DNA from: Aeromonas sp. FDAARGOS 1405
GTDB lineage: Bacteria > Pseudomonadota > Gammaproteobacteria > Enterobacterales > Aeromonadaceae
DNA length: 64,000 bases
Assembly: GCF_019048265.1 (NCBI RefSeq)
Contig: NZ_CP077311.1
Location: forward strand, 4,225,001-4,289,000
Reading direction: 5' to 3'
Position numbers and translations under genes: made by a program. How positions within the stretch are numbered: the stretch's first letter is position 1; each line of letters begins with the position of its first letter. Below are positions 45,201-53,210 of the stretch, one piece after another. Under the pieces are notes generated by a model. The model searched no databases. It saw nothing but the letters and a program-made list of their open reading frames with translations, and was not told the DNA's origin.

Positions 45201-46258
45201 GGGCCAAACAGCGGCTGACCCGGCTGACGCTGTTGCAACCACTCCTGACGGCAGCCCTGATGACGGCGCAGGGCGGCAAATTGCCGCTCGACCTGTGCCA
45301 GCAACTCCCCTGCCCGGCTGGTGCCGCTCAGCTCGATGCGCAGGGGCACCACATTGACCTTCATACAGGGGGTATCGGCCGCCGCTGAGCCCAGCCGCCC
45401 CATCAGCGGAATACCCAGCACCACCTCGCCAGCGCCGCTCATCCGCTGCACATAGCTGGCCACCGCCGCCAGCAGCAGGCTATAGGGGTGACAGGCCGAG
45501 CGGCTCGCCCGTGCCACCAGTGCCTGCCACTGGCGGCCCACTAGCCGCTGCTCAAGACGATGTGTGGAGCCCGGCCCTTGCGACGGACGGCGGGAGAGCG
45601 ACGCAGGATTCTCCACCCCGGCCAACTGCTGCACGAAGAAATCGCGATCCCGCGCGGCACGCGGCGAATCCAGATAGGCCGCCTCTTCGGCCAGCAACTC
45701 CTGCTGGGTCGCATAACGACAGGGGGCAGGCTGCTCACCCGCACAAAGCGCCTCATACCAATTTGCCACCCGCTGGCAGAGCAGGCTCAAGCCAAAACCA
45801 TCGATGGCGATATGGTGCACGGCGATAAACCAGGCCCACTGCCCCTCGCCAAGGCGATAGAGCGTCGTGGCAAACAGCGGCCCCCCGGCCAGATTGAAGG
45901 GGACGGCCAGCTGCGCACGCATCTCGGCCTGCGCAGCGGCGAGCGGGTCGGCTTCGCTGCGCAGATCCCGCTCTGCCAGCTGCCAGCAGGCGGGGTTGGC
46001 CACCATCTGCGGGCCATCGGCAGTAGCCACAAAAGCGCAGTGCAGACCGGGGATCTCGTCGATGGTCTGGCGCACCGCGCGGGTGAAGTGATGGGGTGCC
46101 AGCGCCCCCTCCAGCAGCCAGTACTCGCCGGTATTGCAGGCGGGGCTCTGCGGGTATTTTTGCTGGGCAAACCAGATGCCCGCCTGAGCCGTGGTAAGCG
46201 GCCAGCGCGGCAGCTCACCACGCTGGTGGGTGGCGCGCATCGCCATTGTCTGTTCCAT
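42269..46258 (-). CDS. entF: Enterobactin synthetase component F (NRPS C-A-T-TE)
   Basis: A 1329-residue single-module NRPS, close to the length of E. coli EntF (1293). Domains in order: condensation with HHIAIDG (148-154), adenylation (about 465-960), thiolation with the phosphopantetheine Ser in LGGHSL (about 1007), thioesterase with GWSLGG (about 1142) and the catalytic His in LHQEMVHP (about 1294). Pocket residues read from FDVSIWEF, TLHFVP, VFCSGEALP and NLYGPTEAAVD give D-V-W-H-F-S-L-V-D, the serine code. The enzyme would couple DHB to serine and cyclise the trimer. The ATG at 46258 has AAGGACATTCCC upstream. No MbtH gene is adjacent. Confidence 0.93.
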   Translation of the reverse strand: MEQTMAMRATHQRGELPRWPLTTAQAGIWFAQQKYPQSPACNTGEYWLLEGALAPHHFTRAVRQTIDEIPGLHCAFVATADGPQMVANPACWQLAERDLRSEADPLAAAQAEMRAQLAVPFNLAGGPLFATTLYRLGEGQWAWFIAVHHIAIDGFGLSLLCQRVANWYEALCAGEQPAPCRYATQQELLAEEAAYLDSPRAARDRDFFVQQLAGVENPASLSRRPSQGPGSTHRLEQRLVGRQWQALVARASRSACHPYSLLLAAVASYVQRMSGAGEVVLGIPLMGRLGSAAADTPCMKVNVVPLRIELSGTSRAGELLAQVERQFAALRRHQGCRQEWLQQRQPGQPLFGPQVNLMPFARTLSFGEGHNQVRGEVQVLAAGPVEECAFYFAEEAGAMTLTLEAHQGRFSQQESERHLARLVAYLAAWSEAADETLAVRLPLLQPCEQAELARWNQTDHPLSTTTLSALLAEGLAAAEQSAIVLECGAEGWSVAELRQRTRQLASYLAGRGVGPGCRVAVVIPRSPELILAQQAIMAVGAVYVPVDPDYPAERIGYILASSDPALVLTSRTLRMPLDVVAPLVCLDAPGVAEQLATIDVVATAPCELAAPKPEDAAYIIYTSGSTGRPKGVVVSHGAIVNRLLWMQHMYPIGPADRVLQKTPAGFDVSIWEFFWPFMTGARLVLAKPGGHKDPAYLAELIEQAGITTLHFVPSMLQIFVAQAEPARCRALRQVFCSGEALPADLVQRWYGTFSAPLHNLYGPTEAAVDVTWYPCRADEAVTSVPIGYPVWNTSIHILDPWLQPVPPGVAGELWIGGVQVADGYFGQPELTAERFIANPFGAGRLYRSGDLAAWREDGAIEYLGRLDFQVKIRGQRIELEEIEQVLLRHPRVAQAVVLAPEFAPGDRRLVAYVVATDSSELTLAELVPTLGAALPDYMVPGLLVNLAELPLTPNGKLYRKGLPLPDMASVVGQTLPKNLLEERLCRLFAEILGLARVGADDNFFALGGHSLLAAQLVVRIEESIGQGLTLASLFEAPSPAQLARRLGGEREAMPMLLPLRAPGAQSGTSCPTLFCVHPAGGLGWCYAPLVPHLPADMAVYALQARVLCQPDAPLPASFDELALDYVTELRRQQSEGPYWLLGWSLGGMLVHRMAAMLQEQGQEVAMVLLLDAYPCQQWQTQPLPDEQRMLDALLRMGGIAVADDALDSLTRDEVVARLGAEGSALAMLDEQMVSAMIELVGHNNRLIRQPVDYCYHGEVIFIEASASRQPWLDGRGWESLTKGEIRYERFPCLHQEMVHPDWLAKIGALICERVYGVGQQPHIRQEGDE

Positions 46259-46319
46259 GGGAATGTCCTTGCGCAAACATCGAGCGAGCAGTGGCTTGCC
46301 CCTGCCCGCATGGCTGAAA

Positions 46320-46345
46320 AGCGAGGAGGCCAAGCCTCCTCCATA
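46320..46345 (-). terminator. Hairpin between entA and entF (attenuator-like)
   Basis: GAGGAGGC (46323-46330) pairs with GCCTCCTC (46334-46341) over 3 bases. On the minus strand it is followed by GCTTTTC. It lies about 40 bases after the entA stop and 65 before the entF start, the only gap in an otherwise overlapping operon. Partial termination is plausible. Confidence 0.5.
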
Positions 46346-46383
46346 AAGAGAGTGTCACGCCTGCCAGATCGGCAGTGCGCTGG

Positions 46384-47145
46384 CTAAACCCCCAGGGTGG
46401 CACCGCCATCGACCACCAGATCCTGCAGGGTGATATGGCTAGCGGCATCGGAGGCGAGAAACAGCACGCAGGCAGCCACCTCGTCGGGGGTCCCAAGTTT
46501 GCCAAGGGGGATCCCCAGCTTGAACTGCCCGGGCAGGCCCGCGATGGTACGTATCTCCCCTTCGCGCTGTTCCCCCTCCTGCCACATGCCGTACAGCATC
46601 GGGGTACGGGTCGAGCCCGGCGACACCAGATTGCAGCGCACCCCATAGGGGGCAAGCTCCAACCCCGCCGTTTGGGTGAGGCTGGTCAGCGCCGCCTTGG
46701 AGGCGCCATAGATGCCCATCCCCACTCGCGGTACCCGACCGGCATTGGAGGAGACATTGACGATGGCGCCCCTGTGCCGTCCCTGAAACCAGGGGGTCAG
46801 GGCCCGCATCAGATAGAAGGGGGCGAAGGTGTTGATGGCGAAGGTGCGCTGCAAGAGGGCGTCATCCACCTCATCGAGCCTGCCGGTCGCCAGTACGCCC
46901 GCGACATTGACCAGCACATCGGGCCCCAGCCCCTCATCCAGCAGCGGTTCGCAGCAGCGGGTCACTGCCTCGCTGTCGCTGACATCGATCACCACCCTCT
47001 TCACGTTGCCGGGCAGTGCCTCGGCCAGTTGCAGATCGAACGCCACCACGCTGGCCCCTGCCTCGGCAAAAGTGCGCGCCACCGCATGGCCAATTCCCTG
47101 CGCCGCGCCGGTCACCCAGATGGTTCTGCCTTGCCACTCGCTCAT
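46384..47145 (-). CDS. entA: 2,3-dihydro-2,3-dihydroxybenzoate dehydrogenase
   Basis: A 253-residue short-chain dehydrogenase that oxidises 2,3-dihydro-DHB to 2,3-dihydroxybenzoate with NAD+. The cofactor motif is VTGAAQGIGHAVA (near residues 10-22) and the catalytic pair is in YGASKAA. Its ATG overlaps the entB stop by four bases with GGAGTGCACCCC upstream. EntA identity follows from the entC-E-B context and length (E. coli 248). Confidence 0.93.
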   Translation of the reverse strand: MSEWQGRTIWVTGAAQGIGHAVARTFAEAGASVVAFDLQLAEALPGNVKRVVIDVSDSEAVTRCCEPLLDEGLGPDVLVNVAGVLATGRLDEVDDALLQRTFAINTFAPFYLMRALTPWFQGRHRGAIVNVSSNAGRVPRVGMGIYGASKAALTSLTQTAGLELAPYGVRCNLVSPGSTRTPMLYGMWQEGEQREGEIRTIAGLPGQFKLGIPLGKLGTPDEVAACVLFLASDAASHITLQDLVVDGGATLGV

Positions 47146-48077
47146 GGGGTGCACTCCGGTTCGCTGACGTGATCTTCGTTGACCACCTGATAAGCCGTGG
47201 CCTGACTAACGTGAAGCTGACGGGAGAGGAGCCCCCACCAGTGAGCCAGGGTCGGCGTGCGGGCCAGCTCGGCCAGCTCCACCACCAGCCCCTGCTGACG
47301 CCACTCTTCCACCAGCCCCATCACCGCCAGCGAGTCGAGACCGTAGTCGAGCAAGTTGTCATCCTCGGTGGGCTGCTCCTGCTGCATCTCGGCGGGCAGC
47401 CGCACCAACACCTGAGCACGTAGCGACTCCCGAGTCAGGGGGCGTTTGCTGGCCGCCATCACCTCGGCCACGGTAATCACCCGACCGGCATTGCGGCTGA
47501 CGTAGGAGAGCGCCAGCAGGTGATCCTCGCGGGAGAAGTCGGCGATGGCATCAGCCACCAGGAAAGGGCGAATATCGCGCATAAAAGCATCGACCGCCGT
47601 CTGCATCACCCCGATATGGCCGTAGATGCCGCAGATCACCAGCTGATCCCGCCCCCATTCGGCCATCAGCTCTGCCAGCGGAGAGCGGCAAAAAGCGCTG
47701 TAGCGCCACTTGGTCAACACCGTATCCTGCGGCTCTGGCGCCAGCGCCGAAACAATCGGCTGACGCTCCGGAGCTCGGGTCAACCCGGGCCCCCACATGT
47801 CATTGAGCAGCGCCCGATCTGCCTGACTCTGTTCGGCGGGCTGGGCGGTATAGACCACCGGCATACCGAGGGCACGCGCCTGACGGATCAGGGTGGCGAT
47901 ATGGTCGATGACCTCATTGATCAGCGGATTGTCCGGCCCGTAGAAGTCGACGAAATAGTGCTGCATATCGTGGACCAGCAAGGCGGCCCGGCCCGGTTCA
48001 AAGGGCCAGTTCACCCGCCCGGTGGGCAGCTCCTCTACGGTAGGCAGCGGATAGGCGGCGAGGGATTGAATGGTCAT
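47142..48077 (-). CDS. entB: Isochorismatase / aryl carrier protein EntB
   Basis: A 311-residue bifunctional protein. The N-terminal isochorismatase domain (about 1-210; AALLVHDMQHYFVDFY, LVICGIYGHIGVMQTAVDAF) hydrolyses isochorismate. The C-terminal aryl carrier protein has the phosphopantetheine Ser in DYGLDSLAVMGLV (about residue 248). The protein runs about 25 residues past the usual EntB C-terminus. The start at 48077 overlaps the entE stop (ATGA) and has AAGGAGTGTGC upstream. Confidence 0.94.
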   Translation of the reverse strand: MTIQSLAAYPLPTVEELPTGRVNWPFEPGRAALLVHDMQHYFVDFYGPDNPLINEVIDHIATLIRQARALGMPVVYTAQPAEQSQADRALLNDMWGPGLTRAPERQPIVSALAPEPQDTVLTKWRYSAFCRSPLAELMAEWGRDQLVICGIYGHIGVMQTAVDAFMRDIRPFLVADAIADFSREDHLLALSYVSRNAGRVITVAEVMAASKRPLTRESLRAQVLVRLPAEMQQEQPTEDDNLLDYGLDSLAVMGLVEEWRQQGLVVELAELARTPTLAHWWGLLSRQLHVSQATAYQVVNEDHVSEPECTP

Positions 48078-49720
48078 GCACACTCCTTGGCGAGCTGCTC
48101 GCGCAGCCTCTGTTTGTCTATCTTGCCGACCGGTGTGTGTGGCAGTTGCTCCACCAGCACCAGGCGATCGGGCAGTTTGTAATCGGCCACCCCCTGCTCG
48201 CGCAGGAAACGGCGCAAACGGGGCAGATTGAGGGGCTCGCGGCACATCAGAAAAGCGCAACTGCGCTCCCCGAGCATGGGATCGGGCATGGCGACCAGCG
48301 CCGCCTGCCGCACATCTGGATGGGTAATCAGCAACTCTTCAATCTCGAGGGCATCGATCTTCTCCCCACCCCGGTTGATCTGATCCTTGTTGCGCCCCAC
48401 CACCATCAGATGACCACTGGGCAAGCAGCAGACCAGATCGCCGGTGCAGTAGAAACCGTCCCGGTCAAAAGCCCGCTGATTGTGGGCATCAGCCTTGAAG
48501 TAGCCACGAAAGGTATAAGGGCCGCGCGTCCAGAGCTCGCCGCACTCGCCATCGGGCAAGGGGTGCCCATCGCTATCCCGCACCTCCACCTCGTCGCCCG
48601 CGCTCATCGGGCAACCCTGGGTATTGACGATGTGCCACTGGTCATCCTCGATGCGGCTGTAATTGACCAGCCCCTCGGCCATGCCGAACACCTGCTGCAA
48701 GCGGCAGCCAAGGTGGCTCGCCACCGCCTCGGCGTGAGCCGGACTGAGGCGCGCACCTCCCACCTGCACACACTCCAGAGAGGTCTGCGGATAGTGGCTG
48801 GCCGCCTCCAGCCAGAGCGCCAGAGCCGGTGGCACCAGCGCAGCCCAATTGACCTGATGACGCTGTACCAACGGCAGACAGGTTGCCGCGGAAGGATCCT
48901 TTGCCAACACCACGCAGCCACCGGCATAAAACACCCCGAGTGCACCGGGGGAGCTCAGGGGAAAGTTGTGGGGCGCCGGCAGGGCACAGAGATAGATCAC
49001 CCGATCATCCCAACCGCACACCGCCACGCTCTGGCGCACGCTATAGCCATAGTCATCGTGGGTACGGGGGATCAGTTTGGGGGTGCCGGTGCTGCCGCCG
49101 GAGAGCTGGAAAAAGGCGACCTGATCGGCCGGGGTTGGAGTTGGCTCAATGGCCGCCAGCGGCGAACCATCAGCACGAGCCATGGTTTCAGACTGACGCC
49201 ATGCAAACCCAGACTGAAGGTCTGCGCCTTCAGTCTGCTCGAACAGCAGTGTCTGGCAAGAAGGCGATACGAGCTCATCAAGGGCCGCGAAGCTTCCCGC
49301 TTCACCGGCAAAGCCGGGATGGGAGGGGCTTAGTACCAGCAAGGCGGGCTCAATCTGGCGGGCAAAGGCCACCAGCTCGCGCCGCTGATGGCTGTAGAGG
49401 GCATGCACCGCCACTACTCCGCAGCGGATCAGGGCAAACCAGCAGATATAGAACTCGGCGCAGTTGGGCAACTGCACCAGCGCGGTATCGCCGTGGCCCA
49501 GCCCGCGCGCGGCCAGCCGCGCCGCCAGTGCATCGACCTCACGCTTTAACCGGCCATAACTGAGAGTGCGTTCACCGCAGATCAGAGCCGTGCGCTCGGG
49601 ATAACGTTCGGCAGAGTCATCGAGCAGGGTGGTGAGCGGTTGTCCGCGCCACCACCCTTGCGCCCGGTAGTGGGCCGCCAGCTCGGCGGGCCAGGGGGTA
49701 AAGGGCACCAGCGGCTTCAT
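48074..49720 (-). CDS. entE: 2,3-dihydroxybenzoate-AMP ligase EntE
   Basis: A 548-residue stand-alone adenylation enzyme that activates DHB and loads it on the EntB carrier domain. The ATP motif is QLSGGSTGTPKLIPRTHDDY; ELWTRGPYTFRGYFKAD and the C-terminal GGEKIDALEIEELLITHP are typical of EntE/DhbE. The start at 49720 overlaps the entC stop (ATGA) with CCGGAGGTAACTGC upstream. Confidence 0.94.
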   Translation of the reverse strand: MKPLVPFTPWPAELAAHYRAQGWWRGQPLTTLLDDSAERYPERTALICGERTLSYGRLKREVDALAARLAARGLGHGDTALVQLPNCAEFYICWFALIRCGVVAVHALYSHQRRELVAFARQIEPALLVLSPSHPGFAGEAGSFAALDELVSPSCQTLLFEQTEGADLQSGFAWRQSETMARADGSPLAAIEPTPTPADQVAFFQLSGGSTGTPKLIPRTHDDYGYSVRQSVAVCGWDDRVIYLCALPAPHNFPLSSPGALGVFYAGGCVVLAKDPSAATCLPLVQRHQVNWAALVPPALALWLEAASHYPQTSLECVQVGGARLSPAHAEAVASHLGCRLQQVFGMAEGLVNYSRIEDDQWHIVNTQGCPMSAGDEVEVRDSDGHPLPDGECGELWTRGPYTFRGYFKADAHNQRAFDRDGFYCTGDLVCCLPSGHLMVVGRNKDQINRGGEKIDALEIEELLITHPDVRQAALVAMPDPMLGERSCAFLMCREPLNLPRLRRFLREQGVADYKLPDRLVLVEQLPHTPVGKIDKQRLREQLAKECA

Positions 49721-50865
49721 GCAGTTACCTCCGGCTCCCGGCTCTCGAGGCCAAACGCCCGCAGCATGGTGCCGAGTTTGGCAGCGGTCTCTTGCCACTC
49801 TGCTTCCGGCGAAGAGCCCACCACCACCCCGGCGCCAGCATAGAGCCGCAGCTGTCTGCCGGCAAGCACGCCACAGCGAATGGTGACTACCCACTCGCCA
49901 TTGCCGTCGGCATCCATCCAACCAACGGCGCCGCAGTAGAAGCGGCGATCGTACCCCTCAAGCCGGGCGATGGCCTGACGCGCTGCCGAGAGCGGCGTGC
50001 CGCACACCGCCGGTGTCGGGTGCAGTGCCAGCGCCAGAGCCAGCACGGGAGAGGGTTCATGGAGCCGTCCGGCGATGCGGGTCGAGAGGTGCCACATGGT
50101 AGGAGTGGCGATCACCTGCGGCTCCAGAGGGACGTCCAGCTCGCGGCAGAAGGGAGCGAGGGCCGCAGCGACTGCATCGGCCACCAGCGCATGTTCATAG
50201 CGATCCTTCTGCGCCCCCAGCAGTTCGGCACTGGCCGCCTGTTGATCGGAAAACGCGTGGCGCGGACGGGAGCCCGCCAGCGGATTGCTCACCACCGCCA
50301 TCTCGCTGCGCGATACCAGCAGCTCGGGGCTCGCACCAAGCAGGGTCTCCCCCTCCGGCAGCGGGATCTGGAACACATAGGCGCCCGGATTCTGGGCCAA
50401 CAGAGAGCCATAGGCGTGTGCGGGGGAGGTCTGCTCTGCGCTCTGCACATCGATGGCGCGCGACAGCACCACCTTCTCGAGCTGCCCCTCGCTGAACTGC
50501 TGCAGTGCCGCCCGCACCGCTCCCTGATAGTGGGCAGCGCCGGTCACTTCACTCACCTCACCACGAAGCTGACAACAGCGGGCGGGCAACAGCGCATCCC
50601 TTGCGACCCACTGCGATTGCGCCGAGATCACCAGATGCCAGGGGGATTGGGTATCAAAAGGGATGGCGCCGATGGCGATGGGATTGTCCATCCCCTGCTG
50701 GCGCAACTGACGCAGATGGGCGAGCAGCTTCTCCGGCGGGATGCCGGTAAAACTGTCGTGGATACCGGAGGCGACCAGTACCCTGTCACCGCTGGCAAAA
50801 CAGCACACTTTATCCAGCCCGACCGCTGTGGCGGGCCACTCTCCTTCCAGTGCATGGTCACACAT
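49717..50865 (-). CDS. entC: Isochorismate synthase EntC
   Basis: A 382-residue enzyme of the chorismate-utilising family converting chorismate to isochorismate, the first step towards DHB. The core shows [55 protein letters not shown] sequence and [20 protein letters not shown], characteristic of EntC/MenF-like enzymes. AAGGAG lies about 11 bases before the ATG, slightly far. It is first in the entCEBA-F operon, behind a Fur box and a palindromic leader element. Confidence 0.94.
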   Translation of the reverse strand: MCDHALEGEWPATAVGLDKVCCFASGDRVLVASGIHDSFTGIPPEKLLAHLRQLRQQGMDNPIAIGAIPFDTQSPWHLVISAQSQWVARDALLPARCCQLRGEVSEVTGAAHYQGAVRAALQQFSEGQLEKVVLSRAIDVQSAEQTSPAHAYGSLLAQNPGAYVFQIPLPEGETLLGASPELLVSRSEMAVVSNPLAGSRPRHAFSDQQAASAELLGAQKDRYEHALVADAVAAALAPFCRELDVPLEPQVIATPTMWHLSTRIAGRLHEPSPVLALALALHPTPAVCGTPLSAARQAIARLEGYDRRFYCGAVGWMDADGNGEWVVTIRCGVLAGRQLRLYAGAGVVVGSSPEAEWQETAAKLGTMLRAFGLESREPEVTA

Positions 50866-50910
50866 GACGGTGCTACTCCTTGGAATGAATCACTGCCTGA
50901 CACGACTTAA

Positions 50911-50930
50911 GGTGAGTCATTTGACTCACC
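50911..50930. promoter_or_regulatory. 20-bp palindrome in the entC leader
   Basis: GGTGAGTCA and TGACTCACC are perfect 9-base arms separated by TT. The centre is 56 bases upstream of the entC start, between it and the Fur box. It could be the operator of an additional regulator or a leader hairpin. It is not a Fur, CRP or FNR site. Confidence 0.6.
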
Positions 50931-50981
50931 AGATATCAGAGTGAACGGCATCCTAACAAGGAGCGAAAAAACGATCAATAC

Positions 50982-51002
50982 AAATGAGAATCAATTTCAT
51001 TA
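50982..51002 (-). promoter_or_regulatory. Fur box proximal to entC
   Basis: AATGAGAATCAATTTCATT is an imperfect inverted repeat of the GATAAT/ATTATC Fur type, in an A/T-rich stretch about 120 bases upstream of entC. Iron-dependent repression of the synthesis operon is expected. Confidence 0.68.
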
Positions 51003-51085
51003 ACTTCTTTTTAGTCAAAAGCGGGTGACGAACGAAACTGAACTTCGCCGATAAAAAAGAGTTGCGATCGGAGCAAATTCAATTT

Positions 51086-51107
51086 GATAATGATAACGCT
51101 TATCATT
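51086..51107 (+). promoter_or_regulatory. Fur box of the receptor gene
   Basis: GATAATGATAACGCTTATC matches 16 of 19 positions of the Fur consensus. It is embedded in a perfect inverted repeat, AATGATAA and TTATCATT around CGC. It lies 25 bases before the receptor start and probably overlaps its promoter. Confidence 0.88.
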
Positions 51108-51131
51108 TGTATGTTATGGAAGATGTAAATA

Positions 51132-53084
51132 ATGAAATCCTCAACCTCCCGTTTTATTGCTCCCAGCCTACTGGCCACCACCATCGTCACTCTGCTGACC
51201 CAGCAAGCGATCGCCGCCAGCAACCCCCCTCAAGCCGATGAGGTGATCACCGTCACCACCACGGCGCACAATACTCGATCGGCACCTGCCTCTATCTCTG
51301 TCATCACGGCCGAACAGATCGCCGCCGCGCCAGTCAATGACCTTGCAGATCTGCTGCGCCACGAAGTGGGCATTCAGGCCGAGGCTGACACCAATGGCCG
51401 CAGCGATATCGGCATTCGCGGCATGTCCGGCAAGTACACCCTGGTGCTGGTGGATGGCAAACGCCTCTCCTCCTCCAATGCCCTGTGGCGCGGCGGCAAC
51501 TTCGACAACACCCCGGTGCCCCTCGGCATGATCCAGCGGGTCGAGGTGATCCGTGGCCCCATGTCGGCACTTTACGGCTCCGATGCCATCGGTGGTGTCA
51601 TCAACATCATCACCAAACAGCCGGGCAAAACCTGGCAAGGGGCGGCCGATGCCGACTTCAAGGCCATCGAAGGCAAGGATGGCGGCGATCAGCACAGAAC
51701 CAACTTGGGCTTTACCGGCCCGCTGACCGACAACCTGCTGATCCGGATGAACGGCGAGGTGTATGACCGTCAAGCCTGGACCCCCACCGAAGCTGCTGAC
51801 GGCATCCCCCTTATCGAAGCCAAACAGACCCGCAACTTCGCCTCCACCCTCAGCTGGCTGGTGGATGAGCAGCAGCGCTTCGAGCTGGATTACCTCTACA
51901 ACCAGGATGAGCGGCCTCTCGATATCTTCCGCAAAACCGGCAACAAGGTGCATAGCCGCCAGCAGCAAAACGATCGCAACCTGTTTGGTCTGACCCACAA
52001 GGGGAACTGGAGTTGGGGTGACACCACCGTCATGGCCAACTACGAGACCTCCCAGATCGACGACTTCAACACCAGCTACTCTGCCCCGCAGCAGCGCGAA
52101 CTGGAAGAGAACACCTTGACCCTCAAGGGCTACACCAACCTGGCGCTGGCCAACCACTACCTGACCCTGGGTGGTGAATATCTGGATCGGGAGCTGGTGG
52201 ATGCGGTGAGCTACAAGGATATCGGCGGCAAAGAGAGTCACTCTCAGGAGGCGCTGTTCGCTCAGGACGAAATTGGCCTGACCGACAGCCTGACCTTCAC
52301 GCTGGGCGGCCGTTACGATCACCACGAGATCTACGGCAGCCACTTCACCCCGCGCGGCTATCTGGTCTATGAGATGAACGATGTGGTGACCGTCAAGGGC
52401 GGGGTCAGCCAAGCCTTCAAGGCTCCGGCGCCGCACCAGTACTCCAACGGTTACAGCATCGAGAGCTGCGGCGGCAGCTGCCGCATCTATGGCAGCGACA
52501 AGGTCAAGCCGGAAACCAGCACCAACTACGAGCTGGGTGTCATCGCAGGAGAAGGGATCTGGGAGACCAGCGCCACCCTCTTCTACTCCGACATCGACGA
52601 CATGCTCACCTTCAAGCAGTTGCCGAACTCCACTGACCGCACTTGGTACAACCTGGAGAAAGCCACCACCAAGGGGCTGGAGCTGACCGGCAAGCTCGAT
52701 CTGACCGACGATATCAACCTTGGCGCCAACTACACCTACCTCAAGGCTGAAGGCGATCAGGGTCAGGCACTGCCCGAGCGGCCGGAGCACAAGGCCAATG
52801 CCAAGATCACCTGGCAGGCCACCGAGCGGGTAAATGCCTTTGTCGGCACCACCTACACCGGCCCCCAGTTTGCCGAGCAGACCGTCAACAAGGTTGTCGT
52901 ACTGCACAAGCTGCCCAGCTATCAGACCTTCGATCTCGGCACCGGCTTCAAGGTCACCGAGAACTTTGACCTGCGACTGGGGATCAACAACCTGACCGAC
53001 GTGCGCCTGCAAGAGAAAGACACCGTCTTCCAGAACGTCGAGCCGGGTCGCAGCTACTACGTCAGCGGCTCAGCCCGCTTCTAA
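51132..53084 (+). CDS. TonB-dependent catecholate siderophore receptor (CirA/IrgA-like)
   Basis: A 650-residue outer-membrane receptor. The signal peptide ends near residue 28 (LLTQQAIAA). A TonB-box-like DEVITVTT follows. The plug domain has APASISVITAEQIA, SDIGIRGMSGKYTLVLVDGK and VEVIRGPMSALYGSDAIGGV. The C-terminus ends in the aromatic residue of a beta-barrel (VSGSARF). The sequence is nearer to CirA and IrgA than to FepA, so linear DHB-serine compounds or enterobactin are likely ligands. A Fur box precedes it, and it is divergent from the synthesis operon. Confidence 0.92.
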   Translation: MKSSTSRFIAPSLLATTIVTLLTQQAIAASNPPQADEVITVTTTAHNTRSAPASISVITAEQIAAAPVNDLADLLRHEVGIQAEADTNGRSDIGIRGMSGKYTLVLVDGKRLSSSNALWRGGNFDNTPVPLGMIQRVEVIRGPMSALYGSDAIGGVINIITKQPGKTWQGAADADFKAIEGKDGGDQHRTNLGFTGPLTDNLLIRMNGEVYDRQAWTPTEAADGIPLIEAKQTRNFASTLSWLVDEQQRFELDYLYNQDERPLDIFRKTGNKVHSRQQQNDRNLFGLTHKGNWSWGDTTVMANYETSQIDDFNTSYSAPQQRELEENTLTLKGYTNLALANHYLTLGGEYLDRELVDAVSYKDIGGKESHSQEALFAQDEIGLTDSLTFTLGGRYDHHEIYGSHFTPRGYLVYEMNDVVTVKGGVSQAFKAPAPHQYSNGYSIESCGGSCRIYGSDKVKPETSTNYELGVIAGEGIWETSATLFYSDIDDMLTFKQLPNSTDRTWYNLEKATTKGLELTGKLDLTDDINLGANYTYLKAEGDQGQALPERPEHKANAKITWQATERVNAFVGTTYTGPQFAEQTVNKVVVLHKLPSYQTFDLGTGFKVTENFDLRLGINNLTDVRLQEKDTVFQNVEPGRSYYVSGSARF

Positions 53085-53102
53085 GGTAGCCAAGGCCGAT
53101 AT

Positions 53103-53134
53103 AACAGAGCGCGGGCCCATGCCCGCGCTCTGTT
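53103..53134 (+). terminator. Strong hairpin after the receptor gene
   Basis: AACAGAGCGCGGGC (53103-53116) pairs with GCCCGCGCTCTGTT (53121-53134), a 14-bp perfect stem, but no long T-run follows. It is a terminator or an RNA-stabilising structure between receptor and DAHP synthase genes. Confidence 0.6.
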
Positions 53135-53210
53135 AACCAAGAGAATAAGGGGAAGATCCCCACTGGACAGCAAAGAGCATGCAGATTTCCATTTGTCATC
53201 AGGATCGCTC

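Noticed and set aside
51168..53012. 614-codon open frame antisense to the TonB receptor
   Set aside because: Shadow of a highly biased coding strand; the sense frame has signal peptide, plug and barrel motifs.
42269..53084. Amonabactin locus
   Set aside because: The gene set lacks a second NRPS gene and the A-domain code is serine, so the genus-typical siderophore is not supported by the sequence.
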